Shown: one piece after another, positions 18,255 to 27,042 of the stretch
Position numbering within the stretch: position 1 is the stretch's first letter
How the letters are laid out: each line of letters begins with the position of its first letter
NCBI GenBank assembly: GCA_005788175.1
Contig: SXYX01000009.1
Coordinates: 1-56,421 of the forward strand
Direction: 5' to 3'
DNA from: Acidobacteriota bacterium
GTDB lineage: Bacteria > Acidobacteriota > Holophagae > Holophagales > Holophagaceae
DNA length: 56,421 bases
Made by a program: the position numbers and the translations under genes
Notes under the pieces: generated by a model
The model's database searches: none
Told to the model about the DNA's origin: nothing
Seen by the model: the letters and a program-made list of their open reading frames with translations, nothing else

Positions 18255-20686
18255 AAAAGACGAGATCGTCTCCGTTCAGTCTTTTGGGGCTCTACTTTTT
18301 TATTTTTTCTTTTTTCTGGTCTTACCCATCCTTTTAGGGCGAGTTCGAATACATCTTCAACATGTTTTACGGGGTGAAAGCGTAAACGCTTTCTAACTTT
18401 AGCGTCAATCTCTTCCAAATCTTTCAAATTTGAGTGGGGAATAATAATGTCATAAATTCCCAAACGAAGGGCCGCCAAACTTTTTTCTTTTAGTCCGCCA
18501 ATTGCTAATGCATCTCCTCGCAAATCAATCTCACCTGTCATGGCCACAGTATTTCTAACCGGTATACCGGTCAGCATTGAAAGCAAAGCAGTAGCCACCG
18601 CTAAGCCTGCGCTTGGGCCTTCTTTGGGGATTGAGCCTTCAGGGAAGTGGATATGGATATCGCGTTTCTGGAAAATCTCTGGCTTAAGGCCGAAAGCTTC
18701 ACTTCTGCTTCGAAGATAACTGAGTGCTGCGCTTGCGCTTTCCTTCATAACATCTCCGAGTTGACCCGTAAGTTGCAGTCCTCCTTTGCCGGGCATAGAC
18801 AATGCCTCAATAAAAAGAACATCGCCACCTGCAGCAGTCCAAGCCAAACCCGTTACTACACCGACCCGCGGACCCGCCAATCTTTCGTCTTTAAGAATTT
18901 TAATTGGGCCTAAGTAGTTATGGATATTGTCTTCTGTAATATTGCTTTTCTTTTTCCAAGTACCCTCTGCAAGTTGACGGGCAATCTTTCGAGAAACCGC
19001 ACCCAATTCTCTCTCAAGTTGGCGCAACCCCGCTTCGCGCGTGTACCCCATAATGATGGATTTTAACCCTGAGTCTGCGAATAAAATATGTTTAGATTTG
19101 AGCCCATGTTTTTCCAGTTGTTTCGGAATCAAATGGCTACGCGCGATAGCAAGTTTTTCTTCGAGCGTATAGCTCGACAGAGAAATGACCTCCATGCGAT
19201 CACGGAAGGCTGGGTGCACGGGCTCAAGCTCATTGGCGTTCGCTAAAAACAAAACATTCCCTAAATCTAGAGGCGTATTGAGGTAGTGATCCCTAAAGGT
19301 ATTATTCTGCTCAGGGTCAAGTACTTCTAAAAGCGCAGCGCTTGGGTCGCCACGAAGATCGCGACCAATTTTATCAATCTCATCAAGCATAATAACGGGG
19401 TTCATAGATTTAACCTGATGAATAGCTTGAACAATTCGACCAGGCATAGCCCCCACATACGTTCGTCGGTGTCCACGAATTTCACTTTCATCATGAACTC
19501 CGCCAAGAGAGATACGCGCGAATTTTCTTCCCATGGCACGGGCGATACTTTTCCCTAGTGAAGTCTTACCTACGCCTGGGGGTCCCACAAAACAGAGAAT
19601 AGTCCCACGCTGTTCCGGTTTCAATTTTCGAACAGCTAAGAACTCTAAAAGTCGGTCTTTGATTTTATGGAGCCCATAATGGTCTTCATCCAATACTTTT
19701 TTAGCTTCTTTAAGGGCTAAATTATCTAAGGTTGTATGCCCCCAAGGTATCTCTGTCATCCACTCAAGATAGGTACGCGTCACCGCCGTTTCGCTGCTGT
19801 CAGGATGCATACGCTCAAGTTTTTTAAGATTTCGATCGATCTCAGTTTTGGCCTCATCAGGTACTATCAACTTGGCAATTTTATCTCTGAACAACTGTAT
19901 TTCATCGCTCAACTCACTACCTTCTCCTAGCTCTTGCTGGATAGTTTTTAATTGTTGACGAAGATAATATTCACGCTGACTCTTGTCCATTTCACCGCGA
20001 GCTACCATTGTGATTTTTTGCTGCACTTCTAGTAATTCGATTTCAGCGATCAGCAATTCATGAACACGTCGGAGACGCTCGAGAGGATTTCCCATCTCTA
20101 GAACTTCTTGTGTTTGTGCAAGTTTAAGGTCTAGATTAGAAGCAACAAGATCTGCTAACCGACCGGGTGCCTCCAGGTTGTTAGTGATCACTAACACTTC
20201 TTGTGGAAGATTTTTACCAAGAGCGACGGATTTTTCCATGTTTTGTTTAACACTGCGGATCAGCGCGTCTGTCTCTATGGCAGGCTCTTTAGGCTCAGGG
20301 TCACCAATGGGCTCAACACGAGCCTTGAATACACTTTCGGTTTCGGTGAAATATTCAATACGAACCCTTTGAATTCCTTGAGCAAGCGCACGTATACGTC
20401 CATCGGGGAGCTTAAGAACCCGCATAATAATGGCCACAGTTCCAATTTGGTATAGATCGCTTGGAGTAGGGTTATCTACTTCCACTTGTTTTTGTGAGAC
20501 CAAAAGAATCATTCGGTTTTCCACTAAGGCGGCGTCAATCGCCCTTATGGACTTTTCTCGGCTCACGCTTAAGGGTTGAATGACATAGGGGTATACTACG
20601 ACTTCTCTCAGCGGTAGAACCGGCAATATTTCTGGGATCTTGGGTGTTTCTTCAATTGTTGGGGTTGGGATAAAGTCGTCAGTCAA
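18251..20686 (-). CDS. lon: ATP-dependent protease Lon
   Basis: Lon (811 residues) is a cytoplasmic homo-oligomeric protease that removes damaged and regulatory proteins. The order is an N-terminal LON substrate domain (ILPVLPLREVVVYPYVIQPL), a coiled-coil helical region, an AAA+ domain with Walker A GPPGVGKTSLG and Walker B MLDEIDKIG, and a C-terminal protease domain. The catalytic serine is in KEGPSAGLAVATAL and the lysine in GGLKEKSLAALR. The C-terminus is lysine/arginine-rich. It lies 20 bp downstream of nrdR. With hspR-dnaJ at the right edge it forms part of the protein quality-control set. Confidence 0.97.
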   Translation of the reverse strand: MTDDFIPTPTIEETPKIPEILPVLPLREVVVYPYVIQPLSVSREKSIRAIDAALVENRMILLVSQKQVEVDNPTPSDLYQIGTVAIIMRVLKLPDGRIRALAQGIQRVRIEYFTETESVFKARVEPIGDPEPKEPAIETDALIRSVKQNMEKSVALGKNLPQEVLVITNNLEAPGRLADLVASNLDLKLAQTQEVLEMGNPLERLRRVHELLIAEIELLEVQQKITMVARGEMDKSQREYYLRQQLKTIQQELGEGSELSDEIQLFRDKIAKLIVPDEAKTEIDRNLKKLERMHPDSSETAVTRTYLEWMTEIPWGHTTLDNLALKEAKKVLDEDHYGLHKIKDRLLEFLAVRKLKPEQRGTILCFVGPPGVGKTSLGKSIARAMGRKFARISLGGVHDESEIRGHRRTYVGAMPGRIVQAIHQVKSMNPVIMLDEIDKIGRDLRGDPSAALLEVLDPEQNNTFRDHYLNTPLDLGNVLFLANANELEPVHPAFRDRMEVISLSSYTLEEKLAIARSHLIPKQLEKHGLKSKHILFADSGLKSIIMGYTREAGLRQLERELGAVSRKIARQLAEGTWKKKSNITEDNIHNYLGPIKILKDERLAGPRVGVVTGLAWTAAGGDVLFIEALSMPGKGGLQLTGQLGDVMKESASAALSYLRSRSEAFGLKPEIFQKRDIHIHFPEGSIPKEGPSAGLAVATALLSMLTGIPVRNTVAMTGEIDLRGDALAIGGLKEKSLAALRLGIYDIIIPHSNLKDLEEIDAKVRKRLRFHPVKHVEDVFELALKGWVRPEKRKNKKVEPQKTERRRSRLL

Positions 20687-20706
20687 GTTTCGCCTCGACT
20701 AACAGT

Positions 20707-21282
20707 TTACAACCCCGTGCCCTCATTTCTTTTTTTGATGTCATCCGTCGAAAAAAGAGATCGTTCAATTGTTGGTGTGCTTTGTTTTGGTTGCAAAATC
20801 TTGACTTTACTTGGCTCAACCGCGCGATCCCGCTGAGTGAGCACATCCTCGAGGGCACTGATGAAGTCTGGGAGATCTTTAAAATCCCGGTAAACAGAAG
20901 CAAAACGAACATAAGCGACATTATCTAGTCGTTTTAATTCGTTCATGAGAATTTCGCCTAGCTCTATTGACTGAATCTCTCGCTCTACCCGGTCCATGAT
21001 GCGGCGCTCAGCATCCAGTACGATGTTGTCAATTTGTACCGTGGTGACTGGCCGTTTTTGACAGGCCAAGATTAGACTTTTAAGTAATTTCTGGCGATCA
21101 AAGTTTTCTCTCCGCCCATCCTTTTTAACAACCATGATCGGCATTTCTTCTATGCGCTCATAGCTTGTAAATCGACGATTACACTTCAAACATTCTCGCC
21201 GACGACGAATAGAATCACCTTCTCGAGATTCTCGAGAATCGACCACCTTGTCTTCGGCATGGTTACAAAAAGGGCACTGCAT
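20707..21282 (-). CDS. nrdR: Transcriptional repressor NrdR
   Basis: NrdR represses ribonucleotide reductase genes in response to ATP/dATP. The zinc ribbon is MQCPFCNHAEDKVVDSRESREGDSIRRRRECLKCNRRFTSYER (cysteines 3, 6, 31 and 34), followed by the ATP-cone (VVKKDGRRENFDRQKLLKSL). At 191 residues it is longer than the usual 150-160. The extra part is a C-terminal tail after the ATP-cone (from about residue 150) with no recognised domain. It precedes lon by 20 bp on the same strand. Confidence 0.96.
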   Translation of the reverse strand: MQCPFCNHAEDKVVDSRESREGDSIRRRRECLKCNRRFTSYERIEEMPIMVVKKDGRRENFDRQKLLKSLILACQKRPVTTVQIDNIVLDAERRIMDRVEREIQSIELGEILMNELKRLDNVAYVRFASVYRDFKDLPDFISALEDVLTQRDRAVEPSKVKILQPKQSTPTIERSLFSTDDIKKRNEGTGL

Positions 21283-21307
21283 AAAATCTCAAGGGTAATA
21301 AAATAGG

Positions 21308-21754
21308 TTAACCCTCTTGTAGGGTTGGTTGCATAACAACTTTGGATTTGATGGATTTAGCGACAAAGCAATGGGTGTGAGCCTTCTCAAATAACTCGTG
21401 TACCTTAACTAGATCTGTACCTTTAGCGACAGTAATCAAGGGTTTCAAACAGATCTCTGTCACCGCAAATCCTTTTTCAACATTTTCTAAAACCGAGAGA
21501 GCCTGGTCTTCATAATTTTTAATTTCAATTCTCGATTTATGTGCCAACGCCAAAAAAGTAAGCATGTGGCACAACCCCAATGCAGAACCTAATAAATCCT
21601 CTGGGTTCCATCGTGTGGTATCCCCCTTAAACTCTGGGGCACTTGAACCTGATACATCATGCTTTTTGGGTGCGCTTACGAGCGCATTCCGAGAATAATC
21701 TTCAGATAAGGTATTTCCAGACCATCGAATTAAAAAAGGATAATGATGAGCCAT
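21308..21754 (-). CDS. OsmC/Ohr-family peroxide-detoxifying protein
   Basis: The 148-residue protein has the OsmC/Ohr layout: N-terminal strands with RWSGNT, a central helix containing GSALGLCHMLTFLALA, and a second cysteine in KAHTHCFVAKSI. These two cysteines (one per half) form the redox pair that reduces organic hydroperoxides in the family. The ATG at 21754 is preferred because GGAG lies 6 bases upstream. An in-frame ATG four codons earlier has no such site. It follows msrQ by 19 bp, so it probably belongs to an oxidative-repair operon with msrPQ. Confidence 0.88.
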   Translation of the reverse strand: MAHHYPFLIRWSGNTLSEDYSRNALVSAPKKHDVSGSSAPEFKGDTTRWNPEDLLGSALGLCHMLTFLALAHKSRIEIKNYEDQALSVLENVEKGFAVTEICLKPLITVAKGTDLVKVHELFEKAHTHCFVAKSIKSKVVMQPTLQEG

Positions 21755-21773
21755 AAATCTCCACAAACCTTCA

Positions 21774-22397
21774 TTATGCTTTGGATGAAGGCGAAATAGA
21801 ACCCTTTAACCAGGGTAAACACCGTACCAACAGTAAAACGGCGATCACAATGGCAAAAGCTTTTACCTCAGGGTGCTGTAAGCCCACTTTTATCCGATAG
21901 GTGAAATGCAAAATACCCAAAACGGCTGCTATGTAGGTTAGGCGGTGTAGTTTTTTCCAATTAGCGCCCAACTTTCTCTGCCAATTTTTAGTACTCGTTA
22001 TGGCGAGCACTAATAAAATCGAAAAGGCCGATAGTCCGAGCAGAATAAACTTTCGGTCTAACAAATCAGGAAAGATGTAGGACCAATTGAGCTCTTGATC
22101 AAAATAGGCATACATAGTCATATGGGGCACTGCGAATGCAAAAGAAAAAAGACCGGTTAATCTTTGCAGTTGTTTCCACCAGGTCTGACCTGTCAGTTGA
22201 GATAAGGGAGTCCAAACGAGAGTGAGCGTTAGGAAAAATAAAGACCACCACCCAAGAAGATTCATGCCTTTTGCCAAAGGATTGGCCCCCAAGTACTCAG
22301 CTTGGAAATATAGCCCCCCGATCACCCTTCCTAATTGGGAAACCCCTAAAGCCCAACAGAGACCCTTAAAAAAAAGCACTAGCCTTTTAGGCTTCAT
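21774..22397 (-). CDS. msrQ: Heme-binding membrane subunit MsrQ
   Basis: MsrQ (207 residues) is a ferric-reductase-like membrane cytochrome b that passes electrons to the methionine sulfoxide reductase MsrP. Six hydrophobic segments are visible. Histidines likely to bind heme lie in AVPHMTMYAYF, KLHRLTYIAAVLGILHFTYR. The WKKLHRLTYIA and WVPLSQLTG-like elements are typical of the YedZ family. It lies 8 bp downstream of msrP on the same strand, the usual operon order. Confidence 0.94.
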   Translation of the reverse strand: MKPKRLVLFFKGLCWALGVSQLGRVIGGLYFQAEYLGANPLAKGMNLLGWWSLFFLTLTLVWTPLSQLTGQTWWKQLQRLTGLFSFAFAVPHMTMYAYFDQELNWSYIFPDLLDRKFILLGLSAFSILLVLAITSTKNWQRKLGANWKKLHRLTYIAAVLGILHFTYRIKVGLQHPEVKAFAIVIAVLLLVRCLPWLKGSISPSSKA

Positions 22398-22405
22398 TAC
22401 ACCCT

Positions 22406-23347
22406 CTAAAAATTCTTTGTCAAATCCATTTGGTTATAGAGTGAACCAACTTGATCAACGTATCCATTGAATAATAAAGTTTTTCTTCTCGACATTTCAC
22501 CGATTCGAAGTTCATTCTTCTGCGACCAGCGCGGGTGGTCCACACTAGGATTTACATTTGCATAAAACCCATATTCATCCGGAGTGGCCTTGGCCCAACT
22601 AGTCCATGGTTGATCCCTCAGCAAACGAATTTCTACAATTGATTTACCCCCCTTAAATCCATATTTCCAAGGGACTATAAGCCGCACGGGCGCACCGTTT
22701 TGGTTGGGGAGTATTTGCCCATACATCCCTACTGCTAGGATCGCAAGGGGATGCGAGGCTTCATCTAATCGAAGGCCCTCGAGATAGGGCCAATCTAAGA
22801 CGGGGTTGTCTAATCCTGGCATTTGCGAAGCATCTGCTTTACTAAAAAAGCCCACATAACGAGCTGTTGACTTAGGTTGGACTCGGTCAAGAACCGATTT
22901 GATGGGGAACCCTACCCAAGGGATCACCATACTCCAGCCCTCCACGCAACGCATTCGATAAATGCGCTCTTCAAGTGGGGCTAATTTTAAAAATTCTTCA
23001 ATATCGATAGTTTGTGGCTTTAAACACTCTCCGGAAATCTTAATCGACCAGGGTCTTGTTTTAAGCCTCCAGGCATTAATAGCTGGCTCCTCTTTGTCTA
23101 ATCCAAATTCGTAGTAATTGTTATAACGGGCAGCATTCGAGAAGGACGTAGTTGCTTCATTGGTACTTAATACAGATTTTTCTAATGAACCCAGGTTGGC
23201 TCCCATACCCTTTGATTTTGTTATTTGCGGTAAGAAAGCTGAACCTATTAGGCCACCCATAGCAGACACAAAGCTCCTGCGGTCATGATACTGAGTCTCT
23301 GGTGTGATTTCAGAGGTGGGTACGTCTAGGGGTTTTCTTATGAGCAT
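22406..23347 (-). CDS. msrP: Methionine sulfoxide reductase catalytic subunit MsrP
   Basis: MsrP is a periplasmic molybdopterin enzyme that repairs oxidised methionines in envelope proteins. [14 protein letters not shown], the molybdenum-ligand cysteine in [37 protein letters not shown] and the end PTLLFNGY-like / LYNQMDL all match E. coli MsrP closely. A twin-arginine signal is present ([19 protein letters not shown]). The ATG at 23347 (313 residues) is chosen because AAGG lies 5 bases upstream. An in-frame ATG at 23374 lacks a binding site. The gene stands back-to-back with modABC, the transporter for its metal. Confidence 0.95.
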   Translation of the reverse strand: MLIRKPLDVPTSEITPETQYHDRRSFVSAMGGLIGSAFLPQITKSKGMGANLGSLEKSVLSTNEATTSFSNAARYNNYYEFGLDKEEPAINAWRLKTRPWSIKISGECLKPQTIDIEEFLKLAPLEERIYRMRCVEGWSMVIPWVGFPIKSVLDRVQPKSTARYVGFFSKADASQMPGLDNPVLDWPYLEGLRLDEASHPLAILAVGMYGQILPNQNGAPVRLIVPWKYGFKGGKSIVEIRLLRDQPWTSWAKATPDEYGFYANVNPSVDHPRWSQKNELRIGEMSRRKTLLFNGYVDQVGSLYNQMDLTKNF

Positions 23348-23386
23348 GCGAACCTTATCCTTTAATATCAACATAGAAAAACACTA

Positions 23387-24136
23387 ATGCGCATCCGAAA
23401 AACTAGATTCTTTATTTCTCTTTGGGTTCTTATGGGAACCCCCTTCTTCCTTCAGGGCCAATCTATTCGGCTAATGTGTGCCTCTTCTCTTCAAATGTCC
23501 ATCGATCCTTTGGTGAGAGAATTTAGTCTAAACAATAAAATAAAGATAGAGGTCATTTACGGATCCTCATCTTTGTTGAGAAATCAAATACAAGCTGGTG
23601 CAACGGCAGATATTTTTATTTTTGCTGGAGAAACACAAGCGCGCTGGTTAACAAGTCGCCAATTGGCAAAAAGCTTCAAGCCCATTGGTAATACACAGTT
23701 GGTTCTTCTAGTGCGCCAAGGAGCACCAATAAAAACACTTAGAGATTTGGCTACACCTGGGATACGTATAGCTGTAGCGGACTCCGGTGTTCCAATCGGT
23801 AGTTTTACTGAAAACCTATTAAATATGGCAGTTACAAAGGAGTATTTACAACCCGGAGAACTTCAAGCTATCTACCGAAATATCGTTACACGTGATTTTA
23901 GTGCCCAGAGTTTAAAAAATAAAATACAGTTACGCGAAGCAGATGCTGCTTTTATTTATCTATCGCAGTGGGATTCCGGGGATGTTGTGAAATTCTCACC
24001 ACAAATTAACCCCCCCATCACATATTTGATAGGCATTGCCGCTGATTCTCGGCAAGTATATTGGAGTCAGCGGTGGATAGATTTTTTACAGACCCCTGAC
24101 TCCAAAAAGAAACTTCGTGAACGAGGCGTTGAATGA
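23387..24136 (+). CDS. modA: Molybdate ABC transporter substrate-binding protein
   Basis: ModA (249 residues) is the periplasmic binding protein for molybdate or tungstate. An N-terminal signal peptide (ISLWVLMGTPFFLQGQ) is followed by the oxyanion-binding ASSLQ and GSSSLL segments, ADIFIFAGE, and later YLSQWDSGDVV. It starts only 39 bp from msrP on the opposite strand, so the two promoters must be interlaced. Its stop overlaps the modB start (ATGA at 24133-24136). Confidence 0.93.
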   Translation: MRIRKTRFFISLWVLMGTPFFLQGQSIRLMCASSLQMSIDPLVREFSLNNKIKIEVIYGSSSLLRNQIQAGATADIFIFAGETQARWLTSRQLAKSFKPIGNTQLVLLVRQGAPIKTLRDLATPGIRIAVADSGVPIGSFTENLLNMAVTKEYLQPGELQAIYRNIVTRDFSAQSLKNKIQLREADAAFIYLSQWDSGDVVKFSPQINPPITYLIGIAADSRQVYWSQRWIDFLQTPDSKKKLRERGVE

Positions 24137-24912
24137 GACCCCTATCTAAACTATGGATCTTGGCTCTTTGCCCTTTCGTATTGCTAATACTACTTCCTGT
24201 ACTTGGTCTTTTTATAACTTCGCTACCTTTCGATCCTTGGGCTTACATTAACCATAATTTAGTCCAAAAAGCACTATTACTCACATTAAAAACAAGCATT
24301 ATCGCTACAATCATCGCTTGGTGTATCGGTCTTCCTGTTGCTTACATCTTGAGTCGTTTTAATTTTCCCGGGAAAAAGTTTTTAGAGATCATTATTGATC
24401 TACCTACTACCATGCCACCGGTTGTGATAGGGCTAGGATTGCTTTTGGTTTTTGGACAATTTGGTTGGCTAGGAAAGTTTTTTAATATTTTTGGTTTTCG
24501 TATTCCACTAACAACTTCAGCCGTCGTGATCGCCTTGGTTTTTAGGTCTACACCACTGCTCATTCGGGCTAGTAGAGCAGGATTCGAATCCATACCTTTG
24601 ATATATGAACAAGCTGCATCTAGCGGCGGTATGAATGAGTGGCAATGCTTCAGAAGAATCATGATTCCTATGGCTAAGCCTGCATGGATGGCAGGTATAG
24701 CTTTGGCATTTACGCTTTGCTTGGCTGAATTTGGAGCAACCTTGATGTTTGCGGGGAATGTCCCAGGTGTCTCTCAGACTTTACCTGTAGCGGTTATGAG
24801 TGCCATGGAAAGCGATCTTCCTTTGGCTATCTGTATTGCTGTAGTTTCAATGTCACTATCGATTATTTCTTTGACGGGGCTTAGGTACTTGGAGCAAACA
24901 TGGAGGTCTTAG
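24133..24912 (+). CDS. modB: Molybdate ABC transporter permease
   Basis: ModB (259 residues) is the membrane channel subunit. About six transmembrane segments are visible and the ABC-interacting EAA loop is recognisable around YEQAASSGGMNEWQCFRRIMIPMAKP. DLPTTMPPVVIGLGLLLVFG and LAEFGATLMFAGNVPGVSQTLPVAV are typical of ModB/CysT-like permeases. It overlaps modA by 4 bases and modC by 13 bases, which indicates tight translational coupling. Confidence 0.94.
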   Translation: MRPLSKLWILALCPFVLLILLPVLGLFITSLPFDPWAYINHNLVQKALLLTLKTSIIATIIAWCIGLPVAYILSRFNFPGKKFLEIIIDLPTTMPPVVIGLGLLLVFGQFGWLGKFFNIFGFRIPLTTSAVVIALVFRSTPLLIRASRAGFESIPLIYEQAASSGGMNEWQCFRRIMIPMAKPAWMAGIALAFTLCLAEFGATLMFAGNVPGVSQTLPVAVMSAMESDLPLAICIAVVSMSLSIISLTGLRYLEQTWRS

Positions 24913-25520
24913 ATTTTAATGTTTGCTATCAAGCGGGCTCTTTTTCTTTAGAAGGAATTTTAAAAATCCATCGTCCACAATTAGTCTATTTGTCTGGTGA
25001 GAATGGGAGTGGAAAATCCACACTTCTCAAATTGATTGCTGGCCATCTTCACCCCAATAATGGACATCTTCGAGTGGGCACCCAACTACTACTCGATACC
25101 GCTAGATGCATAAATATTAAACCTGAATACCGGGGGATTTCCTGGCAAAGCCAAGAAGATAGCCTGTTCCCACTCGCCTCTGTGAAGAAAAATATCACTT
25201 GGTGGCAGCGCCACGCCCAGGGTATTGAGTTTGCTAAGAAGCTAGGCGTCGAGGATCATTTGGATCGTCTTCCCTCTCAACTTTCTGGGGGCCAAAGAGC
25301 CCTATGTCTTCTAGCTAGAACCTTGGCTACTCCAAACCGATATATTCTTTTGGATGAACCACTCGCAAGTCTCGATGACCTTAAACACGACCTCGCTCTC
25401 AAGGTCATTCAAGCAGAAGCGCAAAAGGGAAGGACCATATTAATGGTTGTTCATCACCCCAAGCGCTATAATTCTGTCGTTGAATTGCCTCGAGCTAATT
25501 TCAAGATTGAGCTGGGGTAG
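24900..25520 (+). CDS. modC: Molybdate ABC transporter ATP-binding protein, short form
   Basis: The 206-residue protein carries a full ABC ATPase core: Walker A SGENGSGKST (about residues 35-44), signature LSGGQR, Walker B YILLDEP and the switch histidine in MVVHH. It stops directly after the ATPase domain. The C-terminal TOBE/MOP molybdate-sensing domain of ordinary ModC (about 350 residues) is missing, as in some short ModC or ATPases of related oxyanion transporters. Specificity is inferred from modA and modB. Its last 20 bases overlap the convergent gcvPB. Confidence 0.85.
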   Translation: MEVLDFNVCYQAGSFSLEGILKIHRPQLVYLSGENGSGKSTLLKLIAGHLHPNNGHLRVGTQLLLDTARCINIKPEYRGISWQSQEDSLFPLASVKKNITWWQRHAQGIEFAKKLGVEDHLDRLPSQLSGGQRALCLLARTLATPNRYILLDEPLASLDDLKHDLALKVIQAEAQKGRTILMVVHHPKRYNSVVELPRANFKIELG

Positions 25521-27042
25521 GTAACCAGCGCAAGATGGGTTTTCGTGCAGCCGCGGTTTCGTCTAAACGACGCAAAGGCGCCGTGGTCGGTGCTTGATGA
25601 ATTAGTTCGGGCGTCTCAAGAGCCTCACGCGCAATAGACTTCATGGCATCAATGAAGGTATCGAGTTCTTCTTTAGATTCTGTTTCGGTTGGTTCAATCA
25701 TGAGGGCGCCGCTAACTACCATTGGAAAATAAACTGTGGGAGGATGAAATCCATAGTCAATCAACCGCTTGGCAATATCTAGAGTATGGACCCCGTTCTT
25801 AGCCTGAATTGAATCGTTGAAAACAACCTCGTGCATGGTCGGAGAAGTGATGGATAAGTGGTAGAAACCCATTAATTGACTTCGAATATAATTGGCATTG
25901 ACTATAGCTCGCAGGGTTGCTTCTCGTAGGCCATCACTACCGTGGCTCATACAATATGTAAGAGCTCGGACCAACATACCAAAATTACCAAAGAAAGTGT
26001 GTACTTTGCCTATACTTTCTGGCCGATTCCAATCCCAATAATAAAGATGTTCAGGCACCTCACCTTCTCCGACTTTTTTGGTTTTACGGGCCACTATAGG
26101 TCGAGGAAGAAAAGGCTCAAGGTCTTTACTGCAGGCAACAGGACCGGCGCCAGGACCTCCTCCGCCGTGAGGGGTGGACATAGTTTTATGAAGATTCATA
26201 TGCATGACATCGATGCCAAAATCACCAGGGCGAGCAACACCGACCAAGGCGTTCATATTAGCGCCATCCATATAAACCAGTCCGCCAACGCGATGAATCT
26301 CAGAACAAATATCGCCAATGCGAGATTCGAAAATGCCTAATGTATTTGGGTTGGTAATCATGAGGCCTGCAATATCTTGGCCATACTCCTGGATGACAGA
26401 ATTAAAACCTCGCTTAACTTTTCCAGAAGTTTGATCAGTGATGTCTTCGAAAGACACACACCCATCTGGTCCCGAGGGTAAATCAATAACCTGAAAACCC
26501 GCCATAGTAGCTGTGGCTGGGTTTGTCCCGTGAGCCGAATCGGGAACAAGTATATATTTCTTATGATGACCACGAGAGAGGTGGTAGGCGCGGATCAATA
26601 ACACCCCTGTTAATTCTCCTGCAGCACCAGCACTCGGCTGCAGGGTAACAGCGTACAACCCGGTGACTTCTTTGAGCCACTCTTGCAAGGTATAAATAAG
26701 CTCTAAATCCCCTTGAATATATTCGTCGCTAGCCATTGGGTGTGACTCTGAAAAGCCTGGTAGGGCTGATGTTGCTTCATTGAGTCTTGGATTATGTTTC
26801 ATCGTACAGGATCCCAACGGATACATGCCTTGATCCATTCCATAGTTCCATAGAGATAAGCGGGTGAAGTGTCGGATAATTTCAGGCTCGCTACAACTGG
26901 GTAGTACGCCAAAGTCCTTGCGCCTTAGATGGCTAGGGCGGGTATCCTCGGCAGGGGGAACATCCAATTTTGGAAGATCCATTCCCGCTTTACCTTCAAC
27001 GCTGCGTTGAAAAATTAAGGGCTCTCGCGATCTTAACTTCAT
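25501..27042 (-). CDS. gcvPB: Glycine dehydrogenase (decarboxylating) subunit 2
   Basis: This is the C-terminal half of the split P-protein of the glycine cleavage system (513 residues, normal). It contains the PLP-lysine segment HMNLHKTMSTPHGGGGPGAGPV. Other family blocks are YPLGSCTMKHNPRLNE and the QPSAGAAGELTG run. With GcvPA it decarboxylates glycine and passes the aminomethyl group to the H-protein. Its start overlaps the gcvPA stop by 4 bases. gcvT and gcvH are not in the window. Its end overlaps modC on the other strand by 20 bases. Confidence 0.97.
   Translation of the reverse strand: MKLRSREPLIFQRSVEGKAGMDLPKLDVPPAEDTRPSHLRRKDFGVLPSCSEPEIIRHFTRLSLWNYGMDQGMYPLGSCTMKHNPRLNEATSALPGFSESHPMASDEYIQGDLELIYTLQEWLKEVTGLYAVTLQPSAGAAGELTGVLLIRAYHLSRGHHKKYILVPDSAHGTNPATATMAGFQVIDLPSGPDGCVSFEDITDQTSGKVKRGFNSVIQEYGQDIAGLMITNPNTLGIFESRIGDICSEIHRVGGLVYMDGANMNALVGVARPGDFGIDVMHMNLHKTMSTPHGGGGPGAGPVACSKDLEPFLPRPIVARKTKKVGEGEVPEHLYYWDWNRPESIGKVHTFFGNFGMLVRALTYCMSHGSDGLREATLRAIVNANYIRSQLMGFYHLSITSPTMHEVVFNDSIQAKNGVHTLDIAKRLIDYGFHPPTVYFPMVVSGALMIEPTETESKEELDTFIDAMKSIAREALETPELIHQAPTTAPLRRLDETAAARKPILRWLPTPAQS

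Noticed and set aside
23348-23374. Longer start for msrP at 23374
   Set aside because: There is no ribosome binding site before it, whereas AAGG stands 5 bases before the ATG at 23347.
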